Origin: Undibacterium paludis
GTDB taxonomy: Bacteria; Pseudomonadota; Gammaproteobacteria; Burkholderiales; Burkholderiaceae_D
DNA length: 64,000 bases
Direction: 5' to 3'
NCBI RefSeq assembly: GCF_022568815.1
Contig: NZ_JAKZHX010000016.1
Location: 62,001 to 126,000, forward strand
In this document: positions 52,371 through 61,778 of the stretch, one piece after another
Position numbering within the stretch: the first letter of the stretch is position 1
Layout of the letters: every line of letters begins with the position of its first letter
Translations under genes and position numbers: made by a program
The notes under the pieces: generated by a model
Told to the model about the DNA's origin: nothing
Database searches by the model: none
Seen by the model: the letters and a program-made list of their open reading frames with translations, nothing else

Positions 52371-54132
52371 AGATACCGGCAATACCGAGTTGAGTGCCCA
52401 CTTTTTTGCAACCTATGCTGGCAACCAGGGCGTCCATCTCATTTTGCGGGCGCGGCCGCATGACCCAGGGCTGCCCCTGATGATTGTCGAGGGTGCCAGC
52501 AATCAGGGCCAGTTGCGGATGCCAGGGCTGACCTGTATAGACGAGATGACCGCTGATTTTCAGTAACTGCTGTATGCCGCGCAATGATGTCAGCACGAGC
52601 GCATTGTCGCTGAACAATTCATACAGTCCAGAGACGATGATGATGTCGTAGCTACCGTCGTCTTCACGATAGCTGGTATTGGCAAAGGCGTCCCGGCATT
52701 GATAGCTGATGCTGTTCTTTAATTGCAGGCGCCCAGCCAGTTCACGCGCCTGGTCAAGATTATGTTGCTCGTAATCGCGCAGGCAGATTTCTATGTCGCG
52801 ACTCTGGAAGCGCTTGATGGTTTCCAGCACATAACGTCCTCCACCGGCGGCAATATCCAGTATGCGCAAAGGCTGGTCTGCCGGATGTTGCTGTATCAGA
52901 TCAGAAAGAAGCTGTTGCATTTGCATCTTGCGCTGACGTATGCCGCGCCAGCCTATCGCATCGAGATAACCGCGATCTATCATGCCACCTATGCCCAGCC
53001 GTCCACCCGCCTGGTTGCGGTAAACATAGTCCAGCGAAGCCCCTGAATCAAAGCCATGCTCCAGACCGATGGTCATGCCATTGCTGAGTTTGCCCAGACG
53101 GCCAAGCATGAATTTCTGCAAGCCATAGAAAGCACCCTCTACGGCACCGACCAGCTTGCCCTGCTGCAATGCCTGATATTGTGCAGCACTCTTGCTCTCG
53201 GTATCCGCCTTGAAGTAGTGCTGCAATGGCGGCAAGTCTCTGGCAAAGCATTCCGCGATAAAATCCCTGGCCGCCTGTATCGCCTGCCGCGACTGGGCGT
53301 CACTCTCATAAAAAATCGCGTGATGGCAATTGTCTATCAAGACATACCGCTTGAGGCTGGATGAGATATTTTCAAAGAACTGTTTTTGTGGCCCCTGCTT
53401 GACGACATAGTCCTTGTCGGCCACCAGCATCAAAATCGGTGCATCTATTGCCTGCGCATCCTGCACCACGCGTCTGGCAGTGTCAGCCAGGTCCAGCAGG
53501 ACACGGGCAGAGATATTTTTGGTGATCAGCGGGTCTGCATCATAGGCTTGCGCCTGTTCGGCAGAATGCGTGAGCATGGACGAGCGTATGTAGCTGGTGA
53601 CAAACAGGTCAGGTTTGAAACAGGTGGCAAGGCGCAAAGCGGGCTTGGCCAGGGGCACATACAGGTTGATATCAAATGCCGCAGCCGCCATGACCACACC
53701 ACGCACACGTGGTGCATAGTCATGTAGCCAGGTAGCGGCAATCACAGCGCCGACGCTGTTGGCAACGATGAGCATGTTTTCTGTGGCGATGCCGTGAGTG
53801 TGTTGCAGGTGTCTGATGAAAGTATCAAAATCCCTCACCATGGTTTGAAAATCAGGCGCATCGCCGCGTTCACCAGGTGAATGACCGTGGCCCCGCGCAT
53901 CCCAGGCAAAAGCCCAGTCATTGGCAAAACCAAATTGTTCAACCAGGGGCTGAATGCGGCCAGAGTGCTCATGGCCACGATGCAGGAACACCAGGGCTTT
54001 TTGTTGCGCTCCTGGCTGTATCGCCAGTGGCTGCCAGATGCGGTAAAACAAACGTGTCTTGTCATGGCTGTCAAAGCCAGATTCACTGCACAACCACTTT
54101 GTCTGTAAATCTTTTGTCATGCTCTCATCCAT
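52318..54132 (-). CDS. ynbC: Alpha/beta hydrolase - SAM methyltransferase fusion (YnbC-like)
   Basis: A 604-residue two-enzyme fusion. Residues 40-300 are a serine hydrolase of the monoacylglycerol-lipase group: FLHRGHEHSGR near 49-59, DARGHGHSPG, the nucleophile Ser126 in VANSVGAV (Asn in place of the usual His of GHSxG), and a His in DNCHHAIF (270-271). Residues 400-604 are a class I methyltransferase with LDIAAGGGRYV starting at residue 425. E. coli YnbC has the same fusion and about the same length. The hydrolase might remove an acyl group and the methyltransferase modify the freed lipid. The start is ATG 54132; ATG 54120 is an alternative. It lies 21 bases after the phosphatidate cytidylyltransferase gene. 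Confidence 0.88.
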   Translation of the reverse strand: MDESMTKDLQTKWLCSESGFDSHDKTRLFYRIWQPLAIQPGAQQKALVFLHRGHEHSGRIQPLVEQFGFANDWAFAWDARGHGHSPGERGDAPDFQTMVRDFDTFIRHLQHTHGIATENMLIVANSVGAVIAATWLHDYAPRVRGVVMAAAAFDINLYVPLAKPALRLATCFKPDLFVTSYIRSSMLTHSAEQAQAYDADPLITKNISARVLLDLADTARRVVQDAQAIDAPILMLVADKDYVVKQGPQKQFFENISSSLKRYVLIDNCHHAIFYESDAQSRQAIQAARDFIAECFARDLPPLQHYFKADTESKSAAQYQALQQGKLVGAVEGAFYGLQKFMLGRLGKLSNGMTIGLEHGFDSGASLDYVYRNQAGGRLGIGGMIDRGYLDAIGWRGIRQRKMQMQQLLSDLIQQHPADQPLRILDIAAGGGRYVLETIKRFQSRDIEICLRDYEQHNLDQARELAGRLQLKNSISYQCRDAFANTSYREDDGSYDIIIVSGLYELFSDNALVLTSLRGIQQLLKISGHLVYTGQPWHPQLALIAGTLDNHQGQPWVMRPRPQNEMDALVASIGCKKVGTQLGIAGIFTVSVAQRDAAMPVLYD

Positions 54133-54153
54133 AGTTCAAATGACTGGTCCAAC

Positions 54154-55035
54154 TTAAAACAATAAGCCAAGGTAGAGTAAGGGGGCAGTCAATACCAGGC
54201 TGTCCACCCTGTCCAGAATGCCGCCATGTCCCGGTATCAATTCAGAAAAATCCTTGATATTCAGATAGCGCTTGGCAGCAGAAAAAATCAGGTCACCGGT
54301 AAAACCGCCGACTGACAGAATCAGGCCCATCATCAGCAGGGTTTTAACCCCGGCCAACCCCAGATACAAGCCCAGTGTCGTTGACACCATCATGGAAATC
54401 ACCATGCCGCCAATCAGGCCCTGCCAGGTCTTGTTCGGGCTGATACGGGGTGCGATAGTTTGTTTGCCAAACGTCTTGCCACTGACAAACTGGCCTATGT
54501 CATTGAGCGCCGTGACGACACAAAGATAGAAAAACCAGGCCAGCCTGACTTCATTTGAAAATGGCAGGTTCATGATATTGAGCATAAAACTGAGGCCATA
54601 ACAAAGGAAGAGGAAAAGCAGTAGCAACAACTGATTGCGCTGCCGCCAGATGGAGAATTGCAGCGCCTGTACCACCAATAACACCGGCAAGATCAATTCT
54701 GGTTCAAGCCCGCCCCAATAAGGCAGGGCAAACTGCAACAAGATGAAGGCAGCGCAAGGTACAAAAAATTGCCAGCGGGGGCCAACATAATGCAGCGACA
54801 ACTCGCGCACTGCCAGCACTACGATCAACAATGCCATCAGGGCCGGGCCAAGCGGATAGATGAACAGACTGAAGCTGACGATGGGAAAAATACGCCACCA
54901 GGCATTGACTTGCTTGCGTAACTGGCTCTCCGGCGAACTATGTCTGACAACCGTAAAGCTCGCGCACGCCAGCAAGAGATACAGCATGGCCATGGCAGCC
55001 AGGGTTGAGTTACCTAAAAGAAATTCTGAAAACAC
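54154..55035 (-). CDS. ynbB: Phosphatidate cytidylyltransferase (YnbB-like CdsA paralogue)
   Basis: Makes CDP-diacylglycerol from phosphatidic acid and CTP, in the inner membrane. The 293-residue protein has about eight hydrophobic segments and the C-terminal family signature SAAKRYLNIKDFSELIPGHGG with ILDRVDS (about residues 252-279). NDIGQFVSGKTFGK and RISPNKTWQG are also diagnostic. It begins with GTG, preceded by AGG at the correct distance. E. coli YnbB is a CdsA paralogue reported to support the glycolipid MPIase; the role here is inferred. It is the first gene of a two-gene unit with the ynbC-like gene. Confidence 0.93.
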   Translation of the reverse strand: MFSEFLLGNSTLAAMAMLYLLLACASFTVVRHSSPESQLRKQVNAWWRIFPIVSFSLFIYPLGPALMALLIVVLAVRELSLHYVGPRWQFFVPCAAFILLQFALPYWGGLEPELILPVLLVVQALQFSIWRQRNQLLLLLFLFLCYGLSFMLNIMNLPFSNEVRLAWFFYLCVVTALNDIGQFVSGKTFGKQTIAPRISPNKTWQGLIGGMVISMMVSTTLGLYLGLAGVKTLLMMGLILSVGGFTGDLIFSAAKRYLNIKDFSELIPGHGGILDRVDSLVLTAPLLYLGLLF

Positions 55036-55149
55036 GCTTCAACCTGCGAGGCAACAAAGATATACAAGTGTACACTGAAGACATGAACGACTTACTTTTT
55101 TAACATTTGGATACAGCTGCCGCCGTCTTTGTGCCCCTCTGCAGTCTGG

Positions 55150-55191
55150 CCAAATAAAAAAGGCCGCTACGAGAGCGACCTTTTTATTTGG
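55150..55191 (-). terminator. Terminator after the Hpt-GGDEF gene
   Basis: A long hairpin whose outer arms CCAAATAAAAAAGG and CCTTTTTATTTGG pair almost fully, with inner CGCT/AGCG. It is T-rich on the minus-strand exit, ten bases beyond the stop at 55202. Confidence 0.85.
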
Positions 55192-55201
55192 CATGGACAG
55201 G

Positions 55202-56848
55202 TCATGCCTGACTGATACAATTGCGTCCTTTTTGCTTTGACGCATACATGGCGGCATCAGCAACATCAAACAGTTCATCTGCATCAAGACTCGCTTCCAG
55301 GTCGGCAACTCCACCGGAAAAACTGACCGCAAAATGCCCGCCACCCTCACTGTGCTGCTGGATTTTTGCAAAGGCAACCCTGACCTGATCCAGCACACGT
55401 GCTGCCACAGAAGCTGTGGTATCAGGGAAGATCACGGCGAATTCTTCACCGCCATAACGACCGACGATGTCACTGCGGCGCAGGCGTTGTCGCAGCAGGC
55501 GCGCCAGCGTACGCAAGACCTGGTCACCCGCCGGATGACCATAGGTATCGTTGATCATCTTAAAATTATCCAGGTCTATCATTGCCAGCGCCAGTGGTGC
55601 ACCGTTGCGACCGGCCTGGGAAATCTCGGAAGCCAGTTGTTCCTTGATGGCGGTATGGTTATACAGTCCAGTCAAACCATCGCGCATGATCAAGGCGCGC
55701 AGTGAACGATAACGCTCTGCCCTGCTGGAGATAGAAGACTTCAGGTATTCCGGCGATACCGGCTTGGTGATGAAGTCATCTGCTCCGGCCTTGACCGCAT
55801 CAAGCTGCTTGCTCATGTCGGATTCGCTGGACAGAAACACGATGGGGACGTCCACATACGAATTGTCCTGCCTGATGATGCGTGATAATTCCACGCCACT
55901 ACATACCGGCATATAAACATCCATCAAGACAATTTCTGGCCTGAAATCGGTCATCACGGTCAATATCTGGGTAGGATCATTGAGCAGATACACATTCATG
56001 CCGGCGTCACGCAACACCGCACCATAGAACTTGGATGTGACGGCGTCATCGTCAATAATCAGTACGCGGAAACCCTGGTCTTCATGATTTTGCAAAATCG
56101 CTTCTATACGTTCAGTCAGGGCGACGACATCGACAGGCTTGGTGAAATAGCCATCACCACTGGAACGTACTGCAAGCAGGCGCGAGTCAAAACTGTTTGA
56201 ATGCGACACAAATACCGTTGGTATGCGGAAACGCTCGATCTGCTTGATGCGCCCTATTTCTTCTGCGCCCGCCACCTTGCCTTCAGGAAAGCTCAGTTCT
56301 ATCACGATCACATGCGGCCTGCGGCGGGCAACTGCCGTCGCCAGGGTGCCCAGGTGGTTCATCCTGACCACTTCATAACCGAAGTGTTCCAGTTGTACCG
56401 TGATTTCCTGATTTTGTGCTTCATCCTGGTCTACCAGGTAAATCAGTTGCGGCGTGCCGACATCTTTTTCTTCCTCTTGCACGCTATCGGCCACACCATT
56501 GACGGGTTTGGTGTCGTACTTGAGTGCGTAATCGAAATAGCTGTTGACCTCCTGCGAATAGGCTTGCAGCTCTTCGTTTGTCCAGGGTGCGCCCTCAAGA
56601 TGCGGCTTCAGTATTGCTTCAAAGGCCCTGGCCTGATTGCCTATTTCTGCGAAACCAAAGGTGCCGGCGGACCCCGCCATGGTATGCAGGTGGCGGTGCA
56701 TGACGACCATCGCATCCTTGTTGTCCGGGCGCTCTACTATCTGCTGCAAAGTTTGTGTGATCTCGGCTATCTTGGACGGTAGTTTTTGTATAAATACAGC
56801 TTCAAGAGCACGCAGTTTTTCTTGCAGGCTATCAATTTTTTCAGCCAT
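55202..56848 (-). CDS. Hpt - receiver - receiver - GGDEF diguanylate cyclase
   Basis: A 548-residue soluble signalling protein. Residues 1-110 form an Hpt domain with phosphorylatable His55 in LHTMAGSAGTFGF. A first receiver (about 135-250) has Glu184 in the phosphoacceptor position (VIELSFPEG), so it may mimic a constantly phosphorylated state. A second receiver (about 260-375) is complete, with DDD at 266-268 and phosphoacceptor Asp310. The GGDEF domain ends the protein, with GGEEF at 466-470 and an inhibitory RRSD (457-460). The cyclase is probably active and controlled by phosphorelay. The upstream regulator gene stops one base before its start, so they are cotranscribed. Confidence 0.92.
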   Translation of the reverse strand: MAEKIDSLQEKLRALEAVFIQKLPSKIAEITQTLQQIVERPDNKDAMVVMHRHLHTMAGSAGTFGFAEIGNQARAFEAILKPHLEGAPWTNEELQAYSQEVNSYFDYALKYDTKPVNGVADSVQEEEKDVGTPQLIYLVDQDEAQNQEITVQLEHFGYEVVRMNHLGTLATAVARRRPHVIVIELSFPEGKVAGAEEIGRIKQIERFRIPTVFVSHSNSFDSRLLAVRSSGDGYFTKPVDVVALTERIEAILQNHEDQGFRVLIIDDDAVTSKFYGAVLRDAGMNVYLLNDPTQILTVMTDFRPEIVLMDVYMPVCSGVELSRIIRQDNSYVDVPIVFLSSESDMSKQLDAVKAGADDFITKPVSPEYLKSSISSRAERYRSLRALIMRDGLTGLYNHTAIKEQLASEISQAGRNGAPLALAMIDLDNFKMINDTYGHPAGDQVLRTLARLLRQRLRRSDIVGRYGGEEFAVIFPDTTASVAARVLDQVRVAFAKIQQHSEGGGHFAVSFSGGVADLEASLDADELFDVADAAMYASKQKGRNCISQA

Positions 56849-57241
56849 TTAGGGCTTCTCCTGCCATAAACTCCTCACCTGAGTCGACAGCTCCATGGGA
56901 TCAAAGGGCTTGGCAATCACACCTATTGCCCCCAGAGACTTGTAGAACTCCATTTCTGTGGACTGCACCTTGGCAGTCATGAAGATGACGGGCGTATTTT
57001 GTGTGCCTGGTATTTTGCGTAATTCTGCCAGAGTGGTAGGGCCGTCCATATTGGGCATCATGACGTCAAGAAGCAACAGGTCAGGGACAAAGCCGCCATT
57101 GACCTCGGCGATTGCCTGCGCCCCGGAAACACAAGTCTTCAAGGTAAATCCACCCACCACTTCCAAAGCAATCTGAGCTACGGTTTGTATATCGGCATCG
57201 TCTTCGACATAAAGTATGCTGGCGAGCGTTGCAGAAGTCAT
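56849..57241 (-). CDS. Single-domain response regulator (CheY-like)
   Basis: A 130-residue receiver without output domain. EDD near residues 13-15, phosphoacceptor Asp59 in LLLDVMMPNMDG, and the conserved Thr and Lys (FMTAKV and IAKPFDP) are all intact. It directly precedes the Hpt-receiver-GGDEF gene (stop and start abut), so it may pass phosphate to or take it from that Hpt domain. The cognate kinase is not in the window. Confidence 0.93.
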   Translation of the reverse strand: MTSATLASILYVEDDADIQTVAQIALEVVGGFTLKTCVSGAQAIAEVNGGFVPDLLLLDVMMPNMDGPTTLAELRKIPGTQNTPVIFMTAKVQSTEMEFYKSLGAIGVIAKPFDPMELSTQVRSLWQEKP

Positions 57242-57772
57242 TACTACTCCTTATTGCAATTGGAAAAACATAAGGTTCAGGATAAATCAAGATTACCCAC
57301 AAAACAACAATAATCCTGTTATCAGTATTGATAATCAGAAAGTCGTGGGGATTTTTGCAGTCACTTATTTCCAATAAGAAACAAATTCGTGTCCACCTGA
57401 ATTCCCTCTCTTGCAAATTGCTCATCTGGCAAGGCCAGCAAAAGCAAGCTTCTCCCATGTCATGTCATATAGACGCCTGACGTCTGAACAAATCTGACAT
57501 GCCTGTCCGCTTCAGTGTCCGCGTGCGCGCCCCCAAGTCCGCAAGTGTCAATCAACACATAATGATTTCCAATTTGACAATTATAATTTATATACTACAT
57601 TGGATTGACCGCAATGCTATTTTGAAAACATTTCTCGACCTGCGATGTATGTAGCACCTTTGTCAGGCCAGTATTTTTCGAGCGAGCGCTGCGACAGCCA
57701 GTCATCTGCATACCACCTTTTCAATCGTCTCTCTTTAGCGCGTCTCTTTAACAACTGGAGTGAACAAATCAA
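57242..57772. other. Long intergenic region before the large effector-like gene
   Basis: A 531-base divergent gap without a coding signal that I trust. It is AT-rich around 57565-57600, with TTGACA followed by TATAATTTATATACT, giving several overlapping -10-like sequences but no pair with correct spacing; CCAAT and ATTGG flank this block as an inverted repeat. A GGAG ribosome site lies 12 bases before the ATG at 57773. Confidence 0.5.
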
Positions 57773-60700
57773 ATGAATCTGCAAAATCCCTCTACCAATC
57801 TGGCCTATAACAGGCTCGCTCTGCTTTTTACCAATACTGCCTCCGGACAGCCTGTGTGCGGCCTGGAAGTATTGTTGACAGCGCATTTGCCAAACAATAT
57901 TACGATCCCGTTTGGCAAGCTGGTGTCAGACCATACAGGCTATGCATGTTTCGACCTGACGCATGCAGAAAGCAGTTTGCACTCCTTGATTGATCAACAT
58001 TTGCGCCTACATGGTTCAGGCCCTTTTGATGACACGCAGAAACCGACAAGCGGCACGGATGTCCCACGAATTGCCGCAGCAACTGTACCGCCGGCCTCAG
58101 CGCCGGGCAATTTCAGCATCATTGCCAATCTGAGGACGCTGCCTGAACAAAAAATCGACATCCTGAAACATGGCTTTGGCCTGGTCAGGGATGCCCTGCT
58201 GGCAGACATACGGCTCAACAATAGTGAGCTGGCATCCGCACAAAAGGGGAACGGCCTGGTTTCCATACAAAGACCCAGCCTGACCGACTGGGTCATCTCG
58301 CCTAGTTCTTTTTCCATCAACCCGGCCTTTTTCATCGGACAGGATCAGTGTGAAAACCTGTACCCCGCCAACTTTGCGACCCAGGAATTCCGCTTCCATC
58401 AGATTTTGCGCGATGGCAGCAAGAACAATCTCGACCACAAAAATCCTGTCATGCACGGCTGGTCACTCGAATACCAGAGTACATGGGAACCGCTCGGACA
58501 TACCCTCGGCAAGCTGGTCTACACCCTGCCGCTGGCGCCGGGTGAAATTACCAATATCTCCATCGTGGACTGGTCCAGGAAGTCAGTTGATTCGCGCTTT
58601 GACGACCTCAGCGTCGCCGAGCAACTGATGCACAATACACACCGCGACCGCAGCATTTCTGAAACGGTTGAAGCCGCCCTCGAAGAATGGCAACGCGGCG
58701 GCAGTGTCATGGGGGGCGTAGGCGGGTCGCTGGGTTATGGCGCAGGCGCCATGTCCATGGGAGCATCAGCTGCGATAGGTGGCGGCTATTCCACCAGTTC
58801 CGGTGACCGCAATGTCACCGCATCCACAGTGCAACAACTGTCTGACGGTTTTTCGCAAGCCAGCTCAGCTTTTCGCGAATTGCGCAGCACGGTCGTCGTC
58901 CAGTCGGCACAGCAGGAACACGCAGAAGCAAAAACACGCGTAGTCGCCAATTACAACCATGCCCACTCGCTGACGATACTGTATTACGAGGTACTGCACC
59001 ACTATAAGGTGACCACAGAATTCCTGCGGACCCGGCGCTGCCTGCTGGTCAATTACTCTGGTCGCATGGTCGATTTCAACGATGACAAGTCGGTCGAAAA
59101 ATTCCAGACCATACTGAAAAAAGTCTTGCTCGACAAAACCCTGTTGCCCGGCTTTGAACTGATCAGCAAGCTGCTGTTTTACAAAGGGACAATGGTTGCG
59201 GCGCAATTACCGTCTGACTATAAATTCAATATGTTCCAGATCCGCATCAAGACGGGGGACGACGGCACGGACAGCGATGTTTCAACGGCACTGTACCTGA
59301 AAAACAATACCCAGGTTGACTTGTTCTTCAATGAGTCTGGCGACAGCGACAAGCGTATCCTGGATCGCTCTGGCTACAATGATTTTGAGCAGGGTGATGA
59401 CGACTCCTATTTGTTGACCCCCAAAACTCCGATCAGGTGGGGTGACATCAAGGAATTGATCATCAAGCTCGATGGCGGCGGCAACTGGCGTCTTGCCCAC
59501 GTCACACTCACCGGCATAGCTGCTGAAGGGGATTTTGTGCTGTATGATGCAGCCCGCTCGGACTTGCTGTCCAACAGTTCTCTGTCACTGACGACCAAGG
59601 CAGCGCCTGACTCTATCGTACAGACTCCGGACGACAAATTATCTGAAGCCGAAAAACTGAAGATATTCAAGCTCAAGAAGCACTTGCTGGCTGACAGCCT
59701 GCATTACAACCGCGCCATCTGGCTATTGGAAGACCCGAATGAACGCGCTATCCGTTTTGCAGCCACGCAGTTTGGCGGCAAGGCCCTGCTTGACCTGATC
59801 GACAACCGCCCGATTGATGTGCTGGGCGATTTTGTCGCATTCCCTTCCAATGACGAACTCCTGCCCATCCCCTTGTTTGAAAGTGGCAAGTCAGAAAAAC
59901 TGATGACCCTGCCTACCCGTGGCGTGTTTGCCGAAGCCAAGCTAGGTCATTGCAGCGCCAGCGAGATCATCGACAACACCCGCTTCTGGGATTGGCAGAC
60001 CTCACCCATACCAGAGAAAGCCCCACCCATCGCCCCAGCCAGCACAGACTCGCGCAACGACGACAAGAACCTCACACCGGCACAAATGCCCAGTGCCATT
60101 GTCAATATCGTCAGCCCCAGCCCGGCCCCTGACCCAACTGCCATGGCGGGTGCGCTGGGCTTGCTGGGCAAATCCGACATTTTCCGCAACATGTCCATGA
60201 GCAAGGAAGTCAGCGACCTGCTCGGCAAACTGGCCAGCAATTCCATCAGTATGGCAGAAGCCGGCAAGAAAGCGCGCGACATCTCAGGCGGTGGTTCAAC
60301 CGGCACCGGTGGCGGTAGCGACAGTAGCGGTGGTGGTGGCAGTAGTGGCGGAGGCAACGGTAGTATAGGCAAACCCGGTAGCAATGCCGGTGGACCGCAG
60401 CAACTGATGGACTGGAGCAATGCCATCAAGAACTCTGGCCTGTCGGCAGAACAAAAGGCCAAGCTGACTGAAGCCCTGGTCGATAATCTCAGTAACGGCA
60501 ACACCACCAATAACAGCCTGTACAACTTCCATGTCACACCGGCCGTACCATTCATCAAACAGCCTTCATCCGATACCTGCTGGGCTGCTACGGCCACAAT
60601 GCTGCGCTCATGGAAAGAAGGCAAGGCGCTCAGCATCACCGAAGTCATGGACAAAGCCGGGCCAAGCTACCGTGCCCTGTTCGATGCGGGCCAGGGACTG

Positions 60701-61681
60701 GAATCAGAACAGATGCCAGTTTTTTTTGAAAATCTGGGTATGGGCTATGCGGCACCAGCCAATTACACTATCGATTTTTATGCCAATCTGCTGAAAACCT
60801 ATGGTCCGTTATGGCTGACACTGGACGATGACCAGGCACCGAATGCCATCGCGCCACATGCCTTTATCCTGGTCGGTATCAAAGGCGATGGAAGTGCTGA
60901 CAAGACACAATTCATCCTGATGGACCCGGCTGCTGCCGGTGAAGCAGAATACCCGTTCACCGAGTTCCTGCAAAAATTTGAAGAAATGGCGAGTCAGGCC
61001 GATCCGAACAAACCGCTGTTCCTGCAGATTGCCTATAACCTCAAATCGCAATCAGTCGGCGCGCCCAAACCCTACGACAGAAACGCTGCTGTCATCTATG
61101 CACAAACCTATTTCAATCGTACCTGTAGCGACAATTATCTGTTCAGTCAGACCGATGCATTCTATTTTGCCGATCCGGCGGCGGCCGCGGTTCCGAATGA
61201 AAATGACTGCACCCACTTTGTCAGTTGCTGTATTGGACAGCCGCCCAAAGACAACATGAACCAGATCAGCGGCGGCGGCCTGTTCCTTGACCCTGCCGGT
61301 TTCTTCAAGGGCAAGACGCCAGAACCTTATGGCATGACCATACCCAACGTCCTGCTCAGGTATTTGAAGCTGACGAATAAAATCAAATTCCTCAATGACC
61401 AGGGTGGCCTGCAAGATGACCTGTTTTATCACCAGACCAGCAACCAGGCGAATGTAAATGTGCCCTTCCCTGACTTACAGGGCGATATCATCTTCTATAC
61501 CAATGACAATCAATTCATCAAACCGGCACAGGCCATTGATTTCCATCATGCCGCAGTGATCGTCGGTATCGATAATGCCACCCAAAGTAAACAGATATCC
61601 TGCCACACATCGAATCGTTTCAATAAACCGGCCGACAATGTCGCTTATTCATATTTTGTATATGCCAGGATTATCAAATAA
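57773..61681 (+). CDS. Large multidomain protein: PLAT-like, C70-type papain-like protease, Amidase_6
   Basis: A 1302-residue protein with no signal peptide. The N-terminus includes a transthyretin- or CNA-B-like segment (PVCGLEVLLTAHLPNN). A Gly/Ala/Ser-rich stretch lies at about residues 309-345. Residues 484-600 resemble a PLAT/LH2 lipid-binding domain (RIKTGDDGTDSDV, FEQGDDDSY, GGNWRLAHVTL). A Gly/Ser linker spans about 838-877. Then comes a papain-like protease domain of the AvrRpt2 (C70) type, with Cys936 in SSDTCWAATATM, His1029 in PHAFILVGI and Asp1051. The C-terminus has an Amidase_6-type fold with Cys1146 in ENDCTHFVSCC and His1258-1259. It may be a toxin or effector delivered without Sec export; no immunity gene is evident. 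The call of domains is by pattern only. Confidence 0.7.
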   Translation: MNLQNPSTNLAYNRLALLFTNTASGQPVCGLEVLLTAHLPNNITIPFGKLVSDHTGYACFDLTHAESSLHSLIDQHLRLHGSGPFDDTQKPTSGTDVPRIAAATVPPASAPGNFSIIANLRTLPEQKIDILKHGFGLVRDALLADIRLNNSELASAQKGNGLVSIQRPSLTDWVISPSSFSINPAFFIGQDQCENLYPANFATQEFRFHQILRDGSKNNLDHKNPVMHGWSLEYQSTWEPLGHTLGKLVYTLPLAPGEITNISIVDWSRKSVDSRFDDLSVAEQLMHNTHRDRSISETVEAALEEWQRGGSVMGGVGGSLGYGAGAMSMGASAAIGGGYSTSSGDRNVTASTVQQLSDGFSQASSAFRELRSTVVVQSAQQEHAEAKTRVVANYNHAHSLTILYYEVLHHYKVTTEFLRTRRCLLVNYSGRMVDFNDDKSVEKFQTILKKVLLDKTLLPGFELISKLLFYKGTMVAAQLPSDYKFNMFQIRIKTGDDGTDSDVSTALYLKNNTQVDLFFNESGDSDKRILDRSGYNDFEQGDDDSYLLTPKTPIRWGDIKELIIKLDGGGNWRLAHVTLTGIAAEGDFVLYDAARSDLLSNSSLSLTTKAAPDSIVQTPDDKLSEAEKLKIFKLKKHLLADSLHYNRAIWLLEDPNERAIRFAATQFGGKALLDLIDNRPIDVLGDFVAFPSNDELLPIPLFESGKSEKLMTLPTRGVFAEAKLGHCSASEIIDNTRFWDWQTSPIPEKAPPIAPASTDSRNDDKNLTPAQMPSAIVNIVSPSPAPDPTAMAGALGLLGKSDIFRNMSMSKEVSDLLGKLASNSISMAEAGKKARDISGGGSTGTGGGSDSSGGGGSSGGGNGSIGKPGSNAGGPQQLMDWSNAIKNSGLSAEQKAKLTEALVDNLSNGNTTNNSLYNFHVTPAVPFIKQPSSDTCWAATATMLRSWKEGKALSITEVMDKAGPSYRALFDAGQGLESEQMPVFFENLGMGYAAPANYTIDFYANLLKTYGPLWLTLDDDQAPNAIAPHAFILVGIKGDGSADKTQFILMDPAAAGEAEYPFTEFLQKFEEMASQADPNKPLFLQIAYNLKSQSVGAPKPYDRNAAVIYAQTYFNRTCSDNYLFSQTDAFYFADPAAAAVPNENDCTHFVSCCIGQPPKDNMNQISGGGLFLDPAGFFKGKTPEPYGMTIPNVLLRYLKLTNKIKFLNDQGGLQDDLFYHQTSNQANVNVPFPDLQGDIIFYTNDNQFIKPAQAIDFHHAAVIVGIDNATQSKQISCHTSNRFNKPADNVAYSYFVYARIIK

Positions 61682-61718
61682 TTGTCACTGAAGCCTGTGA
61701 AATGACATAGTGAAGACA

Positions 61719-61748
61719 CGGCCAGGCCAGCACTTGCTGACCTGGCCG
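61719..61748 (+). terminator. Likely terminator after the large multidomain gene
   Basis: CGGCCAGG and CCTGGCCG arms with an inner CAG/CTG pairing; the following AATTCTTTTA is only weakly T-rich. Confidence 0.55.
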
Positions 61749-61778
61749 AATTCTTTTACGGCGAAACACCTGTCTCGA

